Below are positions 10,993 to 23,692 of a DNA stretch of 64,000 nt, piece by piece. The DNA is from Cerrena zonata (taxonomy: Eukaryota > Basidiomycota > Agaricomycetes > Polyporales > Cerrenaceae). The notes beneath the pieces are model-generated. The model was not told the DNA's origin. It made no database searches and was given only the letters and a program-made list of their open reading frames with translations. Numbering within the stretch: position 1 is the first letter of the stretch; the number at the start of each line of letters is the position of its first letter. A program made the position numbers and the translations under genes. Location: the NCBI GenBank assembly GCA_038087015.1, contig JASBNA010000083.1:62001-126000 (forward strand). The letters are read 5' to 3'.

Positions 10993-11367
10993 CTATCCAT
11001 TATGAAGATCGAAATTGGACGAGAGACTCCTGATAGCTTGAATTGACTGACGGTAGGTTGTTGACAAGGTGTTAGAGACCAAACTTAGAGTTATGTGGTG
11101 GTTATCTAGATACTTGGCTCCTTGTCTGCCAACGGTCCCGATTATCTGATGGGCGGCACGGCGTGTTAGGTAAGTGACATTCTCCTCTTCCTGACTCAAC
11201 CTCCGTACGCTGCCTCGTTTAACTTCTAACCTAGCCATCCGCATTAGAATTTTGTGACTCAGCCTGACCTCATCCACAACATGAACCATTCCATACTTAG
11301 CCTGATAAAACTGCACAACACCCACTGGCACATCAGACAGATTCAGACTCAATGTCACGATGTTCAA
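10993..11367 (-). CDS. Hypothetical 124-aa ORF upstream of F-box-like copy 1
   Basis: An open frame of 124 residues ending just before the F-box-like start on the same strand. It has no domain I recognise and is mildly basic (RLSHKILMRMARLEVKRGS). The corresponding sequence in arm 2 is broken by indels and stop codons, which argues against strong selection. It may be the 5' leader or a remnant of a once longer gene rather than a separate protein. Confidence 0.25.
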   Translation of the reverse strand: MNIVTLSLNLSDVPVGVVQFYQAKYGMVHVVDEVRLSHKILMRMARLEVKRGSVRRLSQEEENVTYLTRRAAHQIIGTVGRQGAKYLDNHHITLSLVSNTLSTTYRQSIQAIRSLSSNFDLHNG

Positions 11368-12858
11368 GAGGCGGGTTGTCTTCTCATGTACCGTGGAGCC
11401 TTCCCTGATCGCGACATGAACTCAATATCTCTGTTCTCTGCCATATTGCGTCTGCATTTAGACTGGTAGCAATAACTGACATGTTTCAAAGTACAGAGTG
11501 ACTTTGAACTTGAGGCAGTGTATACGACGATGCCTTGAAATTAAAAGGGGGTCCAGCTACTGCTGCTCCTGGCGCCAGGACAACGGAGAGCGTTTGAAGA
11601 TGTATAATCGAGCGCTTTCAACAATCTTCAAAACAATGCACTCTACCGTTACTTACAGTAGCCGTCGTCTTTTTACGTTCGCTGCACAGTAAGGTTAGTC
11701 AGATACAACTCCATAGTTGTTAGGAGACCGTAACAAGACCATACCACCAAGCATCAGGCCAGGCATTGTTCCACTCCTTGTAATGCGGACGACTTTTGAT
11801 CAATGTTTTGTGAGCCACGAACTCGGTAGCGAGAATATCTCACCCAATGATAGAGAGTAAACAGCCCCAGTCGTGAAATGTGCCTTTTTACAGTAAGCTC
11901 AACCTCTTCGCCAAAAACGAGAACAAGTATGTGCATATCTTCCACCCACGTTGCGAAACTGACATGCAACCTGGAAATCTCGACCGTACGAATGCATTCA
12001 AGCAGTCGCATGGTTACATCGACAAGAAGGCAAGCATATTACTCTCCAGACTCGCACAATGGAATGGGTTGGTCGACGTCTAGGATATTGGGCTGTGTTA
12101 GAGCAGATACTAAACCTGAATGCCCTAGAGCGTTGCTCACTCCCTTGACACTCAATTATCGTGTTGGCTTAGGATTCGATACCTTTATTACGATGTAGTA
12201 TGTCCCTCACCAAAAGCCCTACCTGAGGTTATGCCAAAACCTATTGAGCGAACGCTGTGACGGTAGGTTACTAGTAAGTTACTTGTTGGATAGAGCTAAC
12301 CAATACATTTTTTACAAAGTAATCAAGCAGTAAGTGTAAAGAAAGGACAGCTATGCGAGTGGGAGATGTAGCGAAACCAAAGAACTTCGACCTGCGGCGA
12401 GTGAAAATAGAAAGCAAAACAAATAATAGCACAAAGAAAACACAAGTAAACAAACAATTAATGATACATAGCACTGCATGAAACAACAACTTGACATCCA
12501 ATCAAGTTAGTAAGACCGAAGAAAACAAGATATTAAACCAAGAACCGAATAGAAGAGTGCAGTGCAAAGACAACAGACGTATTAAAGGAGGTGTCTGCAA
12601 CATCAGAACGTTTCCGCCCGCATAGTCAAAAGGAAGATAGAAAGACGAATAGCGATTCTGGGTGTTTTCAGTTGCCCCATGAATACGCATAGTCATATGG
12701 TACAGGACCTTTGCGGTCGGAAAATGAGGAGGCTGCAGTTGCAAAGCTTACTGTGCCTTTCCCACTGTCCAGAGGGTCTCTTGAGATTGTTACTTCTCGT
12801 TCTACACCAACCTCTAGTTGTGACGGCTTCAAGAAAATGTTGTAAGCCAGAGAACGAG
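11368..12858. other. Intergenic region, no supported gene
   Basis: Only short overlapping frames with no splice-consistent extension. It contains the 3' flank of the DUF6534 gene. There is no tail-element copy on this side of F-box-like copy 1, unlike copy 2, which has one on each side. Confidence 0.5.
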
Positions 12859-14471
12859 TCAGGGGTGGGAAATTTCACTCACTGTCAACCGACTGGGCGA
12901 AGGTAGCATTTCGATGTCGTTGTCGAGTTTTGTATTTTTCCCAACCATCAGGAATGTGGGCATGGTTGTTGCTTCGTTATCAGTTCCTCTACCGCGAAGA
13001 ACTCTTCGCGTGTTTAGTGCCGCAAGGAATGAGTTAACATAGACTATATTGTCCAGGGTCAATATGTGTGATATGAAAGCCATGATAAAGGTATAGAACG
13101 CACGCTTGCTGAGCACAAAATAGAATCCCATGAAGATGAAGTTGTCCGGCATAATATCGTACTGAAGCCAACCTCAGTTAGAACGCAAGGTATGTGGATC
13201 ACGAATGGACATTACACACTAGGATCAGACATGTCAAACTGATGGCACTGGTCAACACTCCTGTATTGATCGCGTACAGTGTCATACGGTTGATCAAGGA
13301 GTCGTCTCTACGATAATTGATGGATCAGTATCTGCACTGTGTAAGAGATAAAGATATAACACACTTCGAATAGCCCGTCTTCAAGTTTCTCAAAAAGAAA
13401 CAGAGCGCTCCCGCAGTAGCTATATCTGTTGCTACACCGAGAGCGAGAGCAATAATTCCAACGACCTTGAGTTTTGCGACATCGATGAGGGCCGAACTCT
13501 CGAATGCTCGCACAGGTGTACACTATACAATGCAGTACAGTTAGCAACAAAATCACTAGAACTAATCGGTTGGGTACGAACGGCACGCAGCAGCCAATTG
13601 CGTTAGGGCTAACATGACCTATATTACGGTCAGTCGGTTGTGTTCGTTGCGATGAGGGATCGAGTTGATCTTACGATAGCCGCAGTTACCGGTTTGTTAT
13701 GTTGACTGACTAGAAGTATGATGGAGATAAGTGACTATGAGATCTAAGTGTGCTGGTGTGACTCACATCGATACACTCGCATAGCGAAGCACCCCTTTAC
13801 CAAGAATCCTACAACGGAACCCACAGTTACTTGTAGCTGAAGGAGGGATATGTGAATATATTGTATCATCTGACACACGAAATGACGCACAATGATTGTC
13901 CTATATCAGGATATTAATAAGGGGAAGTCGAGGAACTAGATTGAGCCAAAACATACCATAACGGGGGCTTCAACAGAGCAAGAGGATTTCCCCAGTCTCT
14001 GCGTAACGGGGAAATAAGCAAGGCGTAGGACAATAGATTCAGAGATGAACACGAACGTGATTGCGTATGTATACACTGCATGTCCGATGAACGATTGATC
14101 AGCGATCGACATGATCCTAACCTAATCCGTCAGGGCAAACTCGAAAGCAGTCATTTAGTACTTACAATAATATCGTCACCTATTCGTGGCAAAAGGCTAT
14201 TGTAAGTGCCGACACTCAATGTCAATAATTCGAATAGACGTACCAAGCACTTGTAGAACCAGGTATCGAGGGGATAACGATTGACGTAAGTCCATGTTTG
14301 AGAGCAAATGACTCCGAGCAACCTAGTGGATTCTTAGTATGAAGTCATTCTCAGTGTGCAGTCAACTCACACAGACGATGCCGCAAATCCAATAAAACTC
14401 GCTCCGATAGTAGCATGTCGATCGAAAGTTAGCAAGAGCTCGAGAGGGTTCTCGGCATCTGCAGCAGACAT
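12859..14471 (-). CDS. DUF6534-type seven-helix membrane protein
   Basis: A multi-exon gene with about ten introns. The start at 14471 opens with MSAADAENPLELLLTFDRHA. Spliced family landmarks in order: HATIGASFIGFAASSVLLGV, VNRYPLDTWFYKCLVTILL, SFIGHAVYTYAITDWGNPLA, QLQVTVGSVVGFLVKGCFAM, VGIIALALGVATDIATAG, PDNFIFMGFYFVLSK and VNSFLAALNTRRVLRGRGTD. This is the usual pattern of basidiomycete DUF6534 proteins, which have about seven membrane helices and no known function. One junction near 13510-13600, between VMLALTQLAAA and VRAFESSALIDVAKL, could not be joined cleanly in frame with GT-AG borders. That gene segment may be mis-modelled or damaged. Confidence 0.82.
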
Positions 14472-15351
14472 ATTGAGAAGAGCGTCGAGTAGGAGGGATG
14501 TGCCAAAAGCCAAAGAAATCCAAAAGGTGTCTAGAGGTCAACAGTCAGATGAGGACTGTCGAAGTCGAGATGCGTTCCCTCAGATTGGAGGAAACGACTA
14601 GAGTCCTATGCCGGAGTGATAGTGACCGAAGTAGAGGTAGAGGGACTGAAAAGAGAGACGGAGGTGGGATTAAGGGAGAGTGAAGAGCGGTGAAAGCGCG
14701 TCCAGAGCGCAATACCAGATCAGTGCAAGGCTCGATCGCGGACCCGAGCGCACGGGGTGCAAAAAACTGTCAAGACAGGAAGATTGTGGAGGAGGCGAGA
14801 AGCAAACGCAGAATGAAACTGGCACAATAGCGTGCTCGTGAGGCCGGAAAATTGATTTACCAGGAACGAGCAAATGAATAGAATTCATTCCACAACCGCC
14901 TACCACACTTACTCCCGATAATCTAGATCCTTTCGGCGTCGGCACTCAAGCGCTCTGTATTTTCGGATAACAACCTTGCACCACATGCTGCCGGCGCAAC
15001 TTCTCTGAACTGCACTCAAGGGCTCTACCGCTGCGGACATTCACTGTGACTTTGAGTTCGTTTCACTAGATAATTGCAAAGACAATCAGTTGGAGGAGTA
15101 GACGGCTTAAACCCACGTAGTTTCGGGCAATAGCAACACCACCTGTTCACAAGGGAACAGGCAAAACAAAGCCCCCGCCGTACTGGGAAGGTACACCTAG
15201 GTACACACGTTCATGTGGCGGACGTTTGTGTGCCCAGAATTCTCCCTTCGGTACTTCTGACGCTAACTCGATCAATGCGCGATTACAGTTCTTGGCTTCG
15301 ATATACAACGACGATCTACAGCTGCGGATGAACTCATCCAAGAGATGACGA
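14472..15351. other. Intergenic region between DUF6534 gene and YEATS gene 3' end
   Basis: Holds the promoter of the minus-strand DUF6534 gene and the downstream flank of the YEATS gene. The short frames on either strand lack recognisable content. Confidence 0.5.
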
Positions 15352-18300
15352 TTATGACGGTACTCCCAACGATCCCAGCATAATCCTGGTCAGAGTCCGC
15401 ACCTTATCAACCTCGGGTCGGGGTCCCGACTGCTCGAGACCACGAAGGATATGAGATGGGGTCAATAGCCGTCGTACAGCCAATCTTTCCTCCATTCCCC
15501 GCACTCGGGGCTTTCCCAAGGTTCGGAGATACAACTCGTCCTCTCGGAATGTCTCTAGGCCAACGTCAATGAGCACTTTGGTCATTGATTTAGCCAAAAC
15601 GGCCAGCAGTGCATAGGGAGCAAGTCTATCTTCTATGACCGCCCTTCTATAGTTTAGCGTGTCCAAGGTTAATGCGTTCGGGATCGGGTCGCGTGGAGTG
15701 CCTCGGTTTAGGAAACAAAGGTTCCAGGGAGCTGATATTTGCTGGAGTGCATTAACGAGCGACGGGTCTGCGACTGCAACTAGATCCCTCGTAGACAATG
15801 GCGTATGGCACGGCGTCGCCACCAACGGGGACGGCGGGCTTACGAAATTAGATACCTCTGCTGGTTGTGATGGCAGAGCAATCTCAGTTGGCTCTTGCGG
15901 CTTAACGTCGGAAAGCCGGAGGAGCTTCCGGATATCAAAAGTTGGCCTTGAAATTTGTGTCAAGTCGCCGTTAAAGAGAATACAAACTCTTCCAGGATGA
16001 TTCCCAGCAAGTGGAGTGAAATACTCTTCTGGTTCTTGCTTGACAGGTATTGCTTCATTCTTGATATTACGAACGGCGTCGGACGGCGAGGGGTGCAATA
16101 GGTAATGAAGACCACATCGGCGACAGTAAGATTCCGTTGTTTGATTGAAACCCACATTCGTAAGTTTGCGCGTGGTCTTCTTGAAGCCCCTGGATGAAAT
16201 CTTCCCTGTGACAGCTTCGCGCGGGAAATGTCCCTCTGAACTGAGCCAAGCGTATACATCAGCCACAGATAGAGTGATGCCCTGATCTTCACATTGTGCA
16301 TATGCTTCGTGAAGGGCTCGGGCGCGACCCCACTTAATTCGAAAAACAAGCGATAAAGCTAATCAGGGTCCTGATGAAGGTGAAAAGAGACGTTATGAAA
16401 TACGGACCTCGATTGCCTTTCTGCGCCCGTGTATTAAGTTTTTGAAATGCGCTGGTGAAGGGACCAGTTGATACGGAACTTGTTTCGGCGGTTTCCCTTT
16501 CACGTCTAGAAAATATGAGACATGAAGCTACAAATAGTAGATATCGATGACACACGTACCCTTAGAAGTCATAGGGAACTGTGGCAATAAACCTCTTAAC
16601 TTGGTTATATACGGGTCTTCTGGAAACATCATGGCATCATAACATTGAGTATAACGGCATGGTATAATTCGAAGTCACGAAGAGCAGATAAGATCCATTA
16701 TGAGCGAAAGCACATGACAAGCTAAAATTATAGAAGTGAAACGGACCTGCTTCTGCTTCCTTTTGATCACCGTCTTTCGTCCGCTCGTCGTCAACACCAT
16801 TTTTCAGGCTGTTGCTATCCCCTGATATCGGATGGTCATTGTCCGTGATGTCCCAACTGATGGATCTCCGTTTCTCTCGGTTTGTAAAAAGCTCTGTATT
16901 CCGGTCTAGCTCAACATCGAAAACTTGCTCGTCCCCAACAACAGGGGTACTGAGATGCAAAGGATCTAACTAGATATCCCGGTGTTTCGGGATAAAAGTA
17001 AGCTGTGGTCGAAGGTAGAGGGACTCTAGAATACGTACCTCGACCCAATGTTCAACCGTAAAAGACGCGTTCAAACCTTCATGACCCGCCCAATGAAAGG
17101 TCAGGCCAGCTAGAAATGGGCGATCAGTAGTACTTGTCAAGGTGAAAGGTGGTCCATCGAGGATTATAGGCTCGGTGAGAGTTGACGGCGGTGGGTCAGA
17201 CAAACATGAAATAGTGAGTTTATCCAGAAATGCATTCAACGGTAGACTCTAGACGTGAGCGTTAACGAGGGAAAGACGTTATGATTAAGACTCCAATGCA
17301 TACATAGGATGGGGAAGATACTGTGAGTCTCCACTTATGTGTATGCTCTTCATGTAACGAAGATCGTTTATCTGGTTGTATGTGAGTATGATATATAGTA
17401 TATCAAATGCGTAATTACCTGCTGGAATCCACAGGCTTCGATCATCTATACTGACTCGAGCCGAGATGTGGAATCTCGTTCCCGTACCATGCATGACAGT
17501 TTTTGGCGTGAACGACGCTTCTCGAGGAATCTCTTCTCCCGAGAGAGCCTGCGAAGGATCGGCTGATTGAGTCAAAGTAGAGTGGGCTTCGCTACGGTGA
17601 GCGAAATGCATTTTCCAATTCCGAGGAGGGTGGGATGATTTTGGTAGAGAATGGACACCAGACAAGATATCAACATGCTCGTCATGGATGTTGATGACAC
17701 GTCGTTTAGGCTCTTTCCCGAGAAATGGGGCTAGTGCAGGAGTATCTTCGTGATGTCCAAGAGTACGGGTTAGATGTGACGCAGGGGCAGAATTTTCCCT
17801 GTCTTTTGGTATAGATTCGTTCAGAACAGGTAGTGGTATATCAGCAGTTTCTTCGATTTTGATACTTGATTGGGGTGGTCGTGTAGATAACGAAGAGAGC
17901 AAGTCACGACCTCCACCAACAGCAATTTCGAAAAGCCGTTTAAGACCAGGCAGGCTGATACCAGCAACCTCAGTTCCGTTAGCAACAACCCAGGCTTGTT
18001 CTTCATCTCCTTCGACTAGAAGAGCACAGCTTTGTACGCATTCATCGTGACTTCCATACTCGCGCTGATGTCTAAGACGACAATGATTTAGGAGCCCCTG
18101 AAGACTGGAAAAGTCAGAACGAGAGCAATCTTGGCATGCCAATTTGACAATTTGAGGAGGATTCGTTGTGTTGTTTCGTAGGAATAGAAGTTTTTTGGGT
18201 GGAGCGCGTACAGTACGTCCGAGTCCACGAGTGCGCGTGGAGGTGTAAGGGGCCCTCAGCAGTTCAACTGAAGGTTTTGAAACTGGTGTGCTTTGAGAAG

Positions 18301-18753
18301 ACTGAGCTTGTTTAACGGGTCGTACTTCCCGTGTGAACAGAACATCGCATGGTGCTTCAATGGCACTTAGAGCGTCCTGGGCAGCTGCGTATATACCTGT
18401 CTCAGCGAGTCCTAGAGACCCAAAGACTGTTGAATATATCAGACTCTCAATGTGAAGAATGAACATACCGCGGGTAGCACGCTTTACGCTTTCTTGGAGT
18501 AACAAAGCCCAGGTAAGTCGAGACTTGACTGTCTCAGCTAGTCTCTGTCTTAACGATATCTCAAGGTCAACTTCTTCGAGTATAATTTGCCGAGAAGGAG
18601 GGTTTGAGAAGTTGAAACCTCCTGCAAGCCTTCAACTACTGTCCTCCTCATTCCCATAGAATGTGATTCCTTACCATCCGAGTTTGACGATACTTTTCGC
18701 CGTTTCATAGGTCTTGCATCAAGGGTGGTCTCATCATCTTCCGTAAAGGTCAT
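15352..18753 (-). CDS. YEATS2-like chromatin reader
   Basis: A spliced gene starting at 18753. Early exons include 18675-18753, 18469-18621 and 17419-18426. The N-terminal region has a basic KRRK stretch, then a helix-rich part (RQRLAETVKSRLTWALLLQE), then a C2H2-like knuckle with the cysteine pair in LACQDC and the histidines in LLNHCRLRH. The YEATS domain follows and is split by introns: FHISARVSIDDRSLWIPADK, HTHKWRLTVSSPSY, LTFHWAGHEGLN and VFDVELDRNTELF. These match the KWIPPD..HKWMVYVRG pattern of YEATS2. The C-terminal part has WGRARALHEAYAQCE and a CRRCGLHYLLH knuckle. YEATS domains bind acylated histone lysines. Human YEATS2 belongs to the ATAC acetyltransferase complex; membership of a fungal complex is inference. 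It shares a short promoter with the divergent Nop12 gene. Confidence 0.85.
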
Positions 18754-18997
18754 GCTTGCCGCAACTGTGGAAGACCGAAATTTTGAGTTGATCGTCTGAA
18801 TCCATGGATGGTGGTAAGGAGAGACCCTAACCACACTGCGGGTTTCGATCATGCATATGGGCGCCTGTGTACTTTTCTTGAATCTTGCCTTCGACTTCAC
18901 TGTGCTGCCGGTAGAGCTCGACTTGCCAATTCTTTCAACGAACACTTTACTTTTCAACCTCAGGGATTTGTGAACAATATAACTTGGATATAGCCTC
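18754..18997. promoter_or_regulatory. Shared bidirectional promoter (YEATS gene / Nop12)
   Basis: Only 244 bases separate the two divergent start codons, so both promoters must overlap here or extend into the genes. No clear TATA box was found on either side, which suits housekeeping genes. Confidence 0.6.
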
Positions 18998-21093
18998 ATG
19001 AGTCTATCAACTTTGTTACTTGGTGCTGCCGCTAGCGCAAAGGGAAAAGAGAAAGCTATCGACACCGGCCTCGATGATCTATTTCGTTCGACTGTCAGTT
19101 AATTATAATACCATTCAAGAGCAACCCCAATTGACACGGTCTAATAGGCACCCCTTGCTCCTGTAAAAGCTGTAGAGACTCCAAAAGATAAGGTCTCGAA
19201 CGAAAAGAAACGGAAACTCCAGGACGCTCCCGTAGAGCCCACGACTTCTTCCAAACCCAAACGAGCGAAGTCTGACAAAAAGGCTGAGTGTAAGGAGATT
19301 ATTATTATATATCTGCTTTCTTGTTTGACTTAGATAATCCGGTCCAGCTACTTCAAAGCCTGTGTCGAAGAAAGCTTCAGAAAAGAAGTCACGCAAAAGC
19401 AAACCGTCAGAAGACTCTGGCACAAACCAGGCCGAATCTTCAAAGTCTGCTGTGCAAGATGATGATGTCGAAAACAACGAGGTTCCAGATTCAAAACACT
19501 CGGACGAAGAGGGCGATCCCTCAGAATTGGTTCATGAATCTCTGACCGGTGGACAACCGAAAGGGAAGGGCAAACATGCACAAAATAAATTTACTCCTCT
19601 GGAAGAAACCTCGGAAAAGAGGGATCTTCGTACTATCTTCGTAGGCAATGTCGCAGTCGAGGTTATGAAGAGCAAAGTATGTATATTCACGCCCTTTTCG
19701 CTGGACATGATCTCACACATGCTTCAAATTATCTAGCCATTAACGAAACAACTTAAACGACACATCCTCTCCTTTGCCCCGGACGCTAAAATCGAATCCG
19801 TTCGTTTCCGTTCCGTAGCATTCCAGAAACCCACAGCACCCCTTGAAGACGATAATCGTAAAACCAAACCTAGAGACGGAAGACAGCATGACCGGGAACG
19901 TGCAGCATCCTGGAGAGCCAACAAGGGAGATGATTCAGAAGATGAAACTGGACCAGGACCTGAGAAGGTGTTCATCACAACTTCAGAAAAGAAGAAAATT
20001 GCCTTTATAAAGCAAGAATTTCACGCGAACGTCGACTCTATCAATGCCTACATCGTCTTCGCTCATCCCGTTCCTTCCGAAAGCAGCACTCGAGCTTCGA
20101 ATGTCCCCCCTCCAAAACCAGTCATGGATCCTTATGAGGCTGCACGTCTCGTAGCGGAGAAAGCCGATGGAAGTATGTTCCAAGAACGCACTATACGGGT
20201 GGATGTCGTAGGGAAGACTGGAGTGAAGGGCCAAGGAGAGATGAGTGGTGACCCGAAGAAGACTGTGTTCGTTGGAAGTTTAGACTTTGCGAGTAAGGAA
20301 CAGGATCTCCGAGCATTCTTTGAAGGAGTCATGACGACAGAGAGGGGACCTCCGCCATCGACATCGGATGCGAGTGACGACGAGGATGAGGAAGTAAGTC
20401 AAGACGAGGAAGGGAATGAGAAGAAGGTCGTAGTAAAGACTAGGACATGGGTCAAACGTGTGAGGATCATTCGGGATAAAGACACGCAATTGGGTAAAGG
20501 GTTTGGTTATGTCCAATTTGTGGTGGGTGCACTTTTTTCCTATCATTATTCAATCGATAAGATGCTAACTGGGTCTCTAACTTGTCGTACAGGATCGGGA
20601 ATGTGTCGACGAAATCCTTTCTCTAGAGCCAGAGCGACTTAAATTTGCTAAGCGCAAACTCCGAGTCCAACGATGCAAAACGCTTCCCGGTGGCAAGAAC
20701 AAAGTCAAAATCTCCTCTATTCCTTCCAAATCAGCCGAGCCCAACTCCAAATCGCCCTCCAAACCATCTAGACCCCCTCGTTCCTCAGCACCCTCAACTG
20801 GTCCTGTATCTGTACCCAAAGGCGACCCATCACTTGGCACGAAGATCTCACATCTCAACAAGGAGGAACGTAAGGAAGTCAAATCGGGCGACGCTGACCG
20901 TGTGGCAAGACGTTTGGCCAAGAAGAAAGCCAAAGTATTGGCTGAAAAGGGTATCAAATCGTTAGGTGATGGTACTAAGGACAGACTGAGGAAGAGAACC
21001 AAGGACGGCAAACCTGGCCAGAAAGGTGCTGAGAAGGTGAAGAAGAGGGTGCGAAGCAATAAGGCATTGTTGAAGATGAACACGAAAAAATAA
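18998..21093 (+). CDS. nop12: Nucleolar RNA-binding protein Nop12
   Basis: A spliced gene with a basic, lysine-rich N-terminus and two RRM domains. RRM1 starts at RTIFVGNVAVEVMKSK, is cut by an intron at 19678 and contains INAYIVFAHP. RRM2 is KTVFVGSLDFASKEQDL, with an acidic insert (ASDDEDEEVSQDEEGNEK) and RNP1 as GKGFGYVQFV. Linkers and the tail are rich in Lys, Ser and Glu. The C-terminus is strongly basic and ends KKRVRSNKALLKMNTKK, as in Nop12 proteins, which bind pre-60S ribosomes during 25S and 5.8S rRNA maturation. The last intron, starting at 20522, separates VQFV from DRECVDEIL. The first exon is short and its acceptor is inferred. Divergent from the YEATS gene and convergent with FEN1. 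Confidence 0.88.
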
Positions 21094-21299
21094 GTTAGTT
21101 AGAGACGTAGGGTTGCAGATTTACTCGGGTTGTTTCTTGCTTCACCGTATCTTGGTCAATTCATCATCTGGACTGGAATATCGAAATGTGTGAGATAGAT
21201 TTATGGGTACAATATGATTACAGATGAGGTATAGAATAAGTTACAACAAAGCAAACCGTTCAGAGCATTGAACGAGCCGACAAAACGAACCTCAACCCG

Positions 21300-23094
21300 T
21301 TACTTTTTTGTCTTCGTCTTCTTGCTAGAACCTGCTTCTTTTTCATCACCCTAAAAACCAGGTTCCAGAAATCAGATTGCATGAACGTGCACATATCACA
21401 AATACGAATAAAACGTACCTTCCGCTTGGTACCCTTCGCTCCCTTGGCATCTGCTTTTCCCTTGGCTGCACCTTTCCCCTTCCCCTTGGCTGGTGCCTCA
21501 TCCTTCTTAGGTGACTTAGGTTTGACCGAGAAGAAGCCATCCAATCGACCTTGTTGTTTTGCGTTGAGGAATTTGGTAAGTTTATCCGCGCCTTTTCGTA
21601 CACGATCCTCGCTATGAAATATTATGAGCATTATTCCACCACGGTGAATAAAAGTGAGCGTACTTGAAGCCCTTTTCGGTCACAAGGAATTGAACAAGAC
21701 CGTCAACGTCTGGGTTCTTCCAGTCGAGCTAGACCACATGTCAGGTTTCTAGAAATTTTATTCGTGTCACGAAAGCCTACCTCTATCTGGTCTGCGGGGG
21801 TGACGTCTGGAGTCTCGAAGACTTTCTTTGCTTGTTCCCAAGGCCATTCCTCAGGTATCTGAATACCACCCTTCTTTTTCTTGCCATCATCACCTGCAGC
21901 TTCCTCTTTCGCCGCCGCCCTGAATGTAACATTAAGAGGGTATATACGATTATGGAGACAGGGTGCGTACTTTTCTCGTAGACTTTCAATGACCTTTTCA
22001 AGGCTACCAAATTCTCTAATCATCTTCAGAGCGGATTTGGGGCCAACACCTTTGATTGGTTCCAAGTAATCACAGCCGAGCAAAATACACAACTCAATGA
22101 ACTAGTGAGATCATATCATATCATCAGGACACCGAATTGTGAAGTGTCTGGAACACCCACCTGTGACATGTTCATATCCAGACCCTCCAGAGCCCTCTGA
22201 AGGTTAATCTCACTGATAGGCATCTTACGAGCTTCGGAGAATGTCAAGTGTCGTAACAGAATTGGTGCGCTGAAAGTGAGGGTATCCATATCTTCCGAAC
22301 CAGCCGCAAAGACTTTTCCCCCTCGTGCAAGTTCGGCACATTGGGCTTCAGCTTCTGAGGGTGCCTGGATAAAGGTGAGGAAATAAATGTTGGGATGATC
22401 AAAACAGTACATACGACAACGAATGGAATACCCATGAGGCCTAGTAGTCGTCTACATTCCTCGTTGTGCTCCTTGGTAACCTTCACTGTTCGTCTTGCGA
22501 AACGATCGACATCTTCCGTTGTCCCTATTATTGACAGCGTTAGTTGGTTAGTTGTGTAAAGGGTGAGCTAAGATATTTACCTGTTTCTTTAGCCTCTTCT
22601 CCTTCCTCCTTTGCTTCCTCTCGACGCTCGAAACGTTTCGAGAGCTAAGTGTGACATGAATAGGAATACCCTGAACTCGGGGAGGGTTTGACATACCACA
22701 CCTGACTTCATCTCTGGTGGTTTACCATCGAACACATAACAAGGTTTGATGCCATTTTCCACCATACGAATAGTACGATAGAAGAAACCCATGAGATGAC
22801 TATTGTGCATGTTAGCTTTAAAGTTTGGTACGGAAGCAGAATTTACACACCTTGTTGTCTCTCCGGCATCATTTGTCAGTAGCTCACCATCCTTTTGACG
22901 CACAGCGATGAGGAATTGGTAGATAGACATGGACGCGTCGATTGCGACTTTTCGACCGAAGAGCGTTTTCATTTCATGTTCCTGTAGAAAAGGTTGGCAA
23001 ACAAAGTCCGCGATAAAACTCTCTGAGTATTACTGACGGTAATAGCTTTAGGTGCATGCTCGGATAGCAAAGCAGTGAGTCCTTTGATACCCAT
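21300..23094 (-). CDS. fen1: Flap endonuclease 1
   Basis: A multi-exon gene; the first exon is 23038-23094 and starts [19 protein letters not shown]. Catalytic acidic residues of the XPG/FEN1 family are visible in order: [56 protein letters not shown] and [20 protein letters not shown] (helix-hairpin-helix). The C-terminus carries a PCNA-binding PIP box, QGRLDGFF, then a Lys/Ala/Gly-rich tail and the end KKTKTKK. The enzyme removes 5' flaps in Okazaki fragment processing and long-patch base excision repair. All expected blocks are present in frame once seven or more short introns are removed. Convergent with Nop12, with about 206 bases between the stops. Confidence 0.95.
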
Positions 23095-23692
23095 TGTGTA
23101 GTATGACGGTCGGGATAGTGGGATAAGTAACTTAGGGTATGGTCTCTCATCGACACTGGACAGTCACGGTCCAAGCGGTGATGCGCAGTGCTACACGCGA
23201 AATGACGCGCTCGTGACAGTCGCACGTGAGGTACGTCACATCACGTCTCTCGATCATTCTCGAGTTCAACTCTATTTCCGCCACAATGTCGGACATGGAG
23301 GGTTCAAATTCACCACTACAATCCGTCTAAAACATATGATATCTATAGAAATGGTTGACAGTCTTGCTACTGTCTTGAATCCACTCGGAGTCGGAATTGA
23401 CCAATGCTCTACATTCTTCACAACAGCCATATTACCATATACCCACACTACTCTCGAACAGGCCCGGATTCGATGTTATGGCATACTAATAAAGACTGAT
23501 GCATCCACTTGTCCCGAGTCTTGTCAATGAACGGAGCTCACTACCAATTCACACCTTTTGACAGTTATGAATACTTGGCTGATCGCAATGACGCTAAACT
23601 CAGACTGCGGCTAACTTGAACGTCCCTGGACTTTAGTCTATAAGAATGGGCATCCTCTCAACTCTGACCGTTGATATCAAATACCACCGAAC
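23095..23692. other. Divergent intergenic region, FEN1 to sorbosone dehydrogenase-like gene
   Basis: Contains both promoters. A frame of 105 codons at 23213-23530 shows no recognisable content and no splice context, and I do not call it a gene. Confidence 0.5.

Larger units (their letters stand above)
7770..11355 (-). repeat. Arm 1 of a 3.6-kb inverted repeat (F-box unit)
   Basis: Read on the minus strand, this stretch matches 30028-33540 read on the plus strand almost continuously. It holds a short ORF, an F-box-like gene and a tail element, in that order. Both flanks of the coding region also match, so the duplication is genomic and not a retrocopy of the mRNA alone. The arms lie in opposite orientation about 18.7 kb apart. 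Boundaries were set by eye and may be off by some tens of bases. Confidence 0.85.

Noticed and set aside
12271..12744. Short hydrophobic minus-strand frames
   Set aside because: They are AT-rich, have no splice link to the DUF6534 gene, and the latter already ends with a normal C-terminus at 12859.
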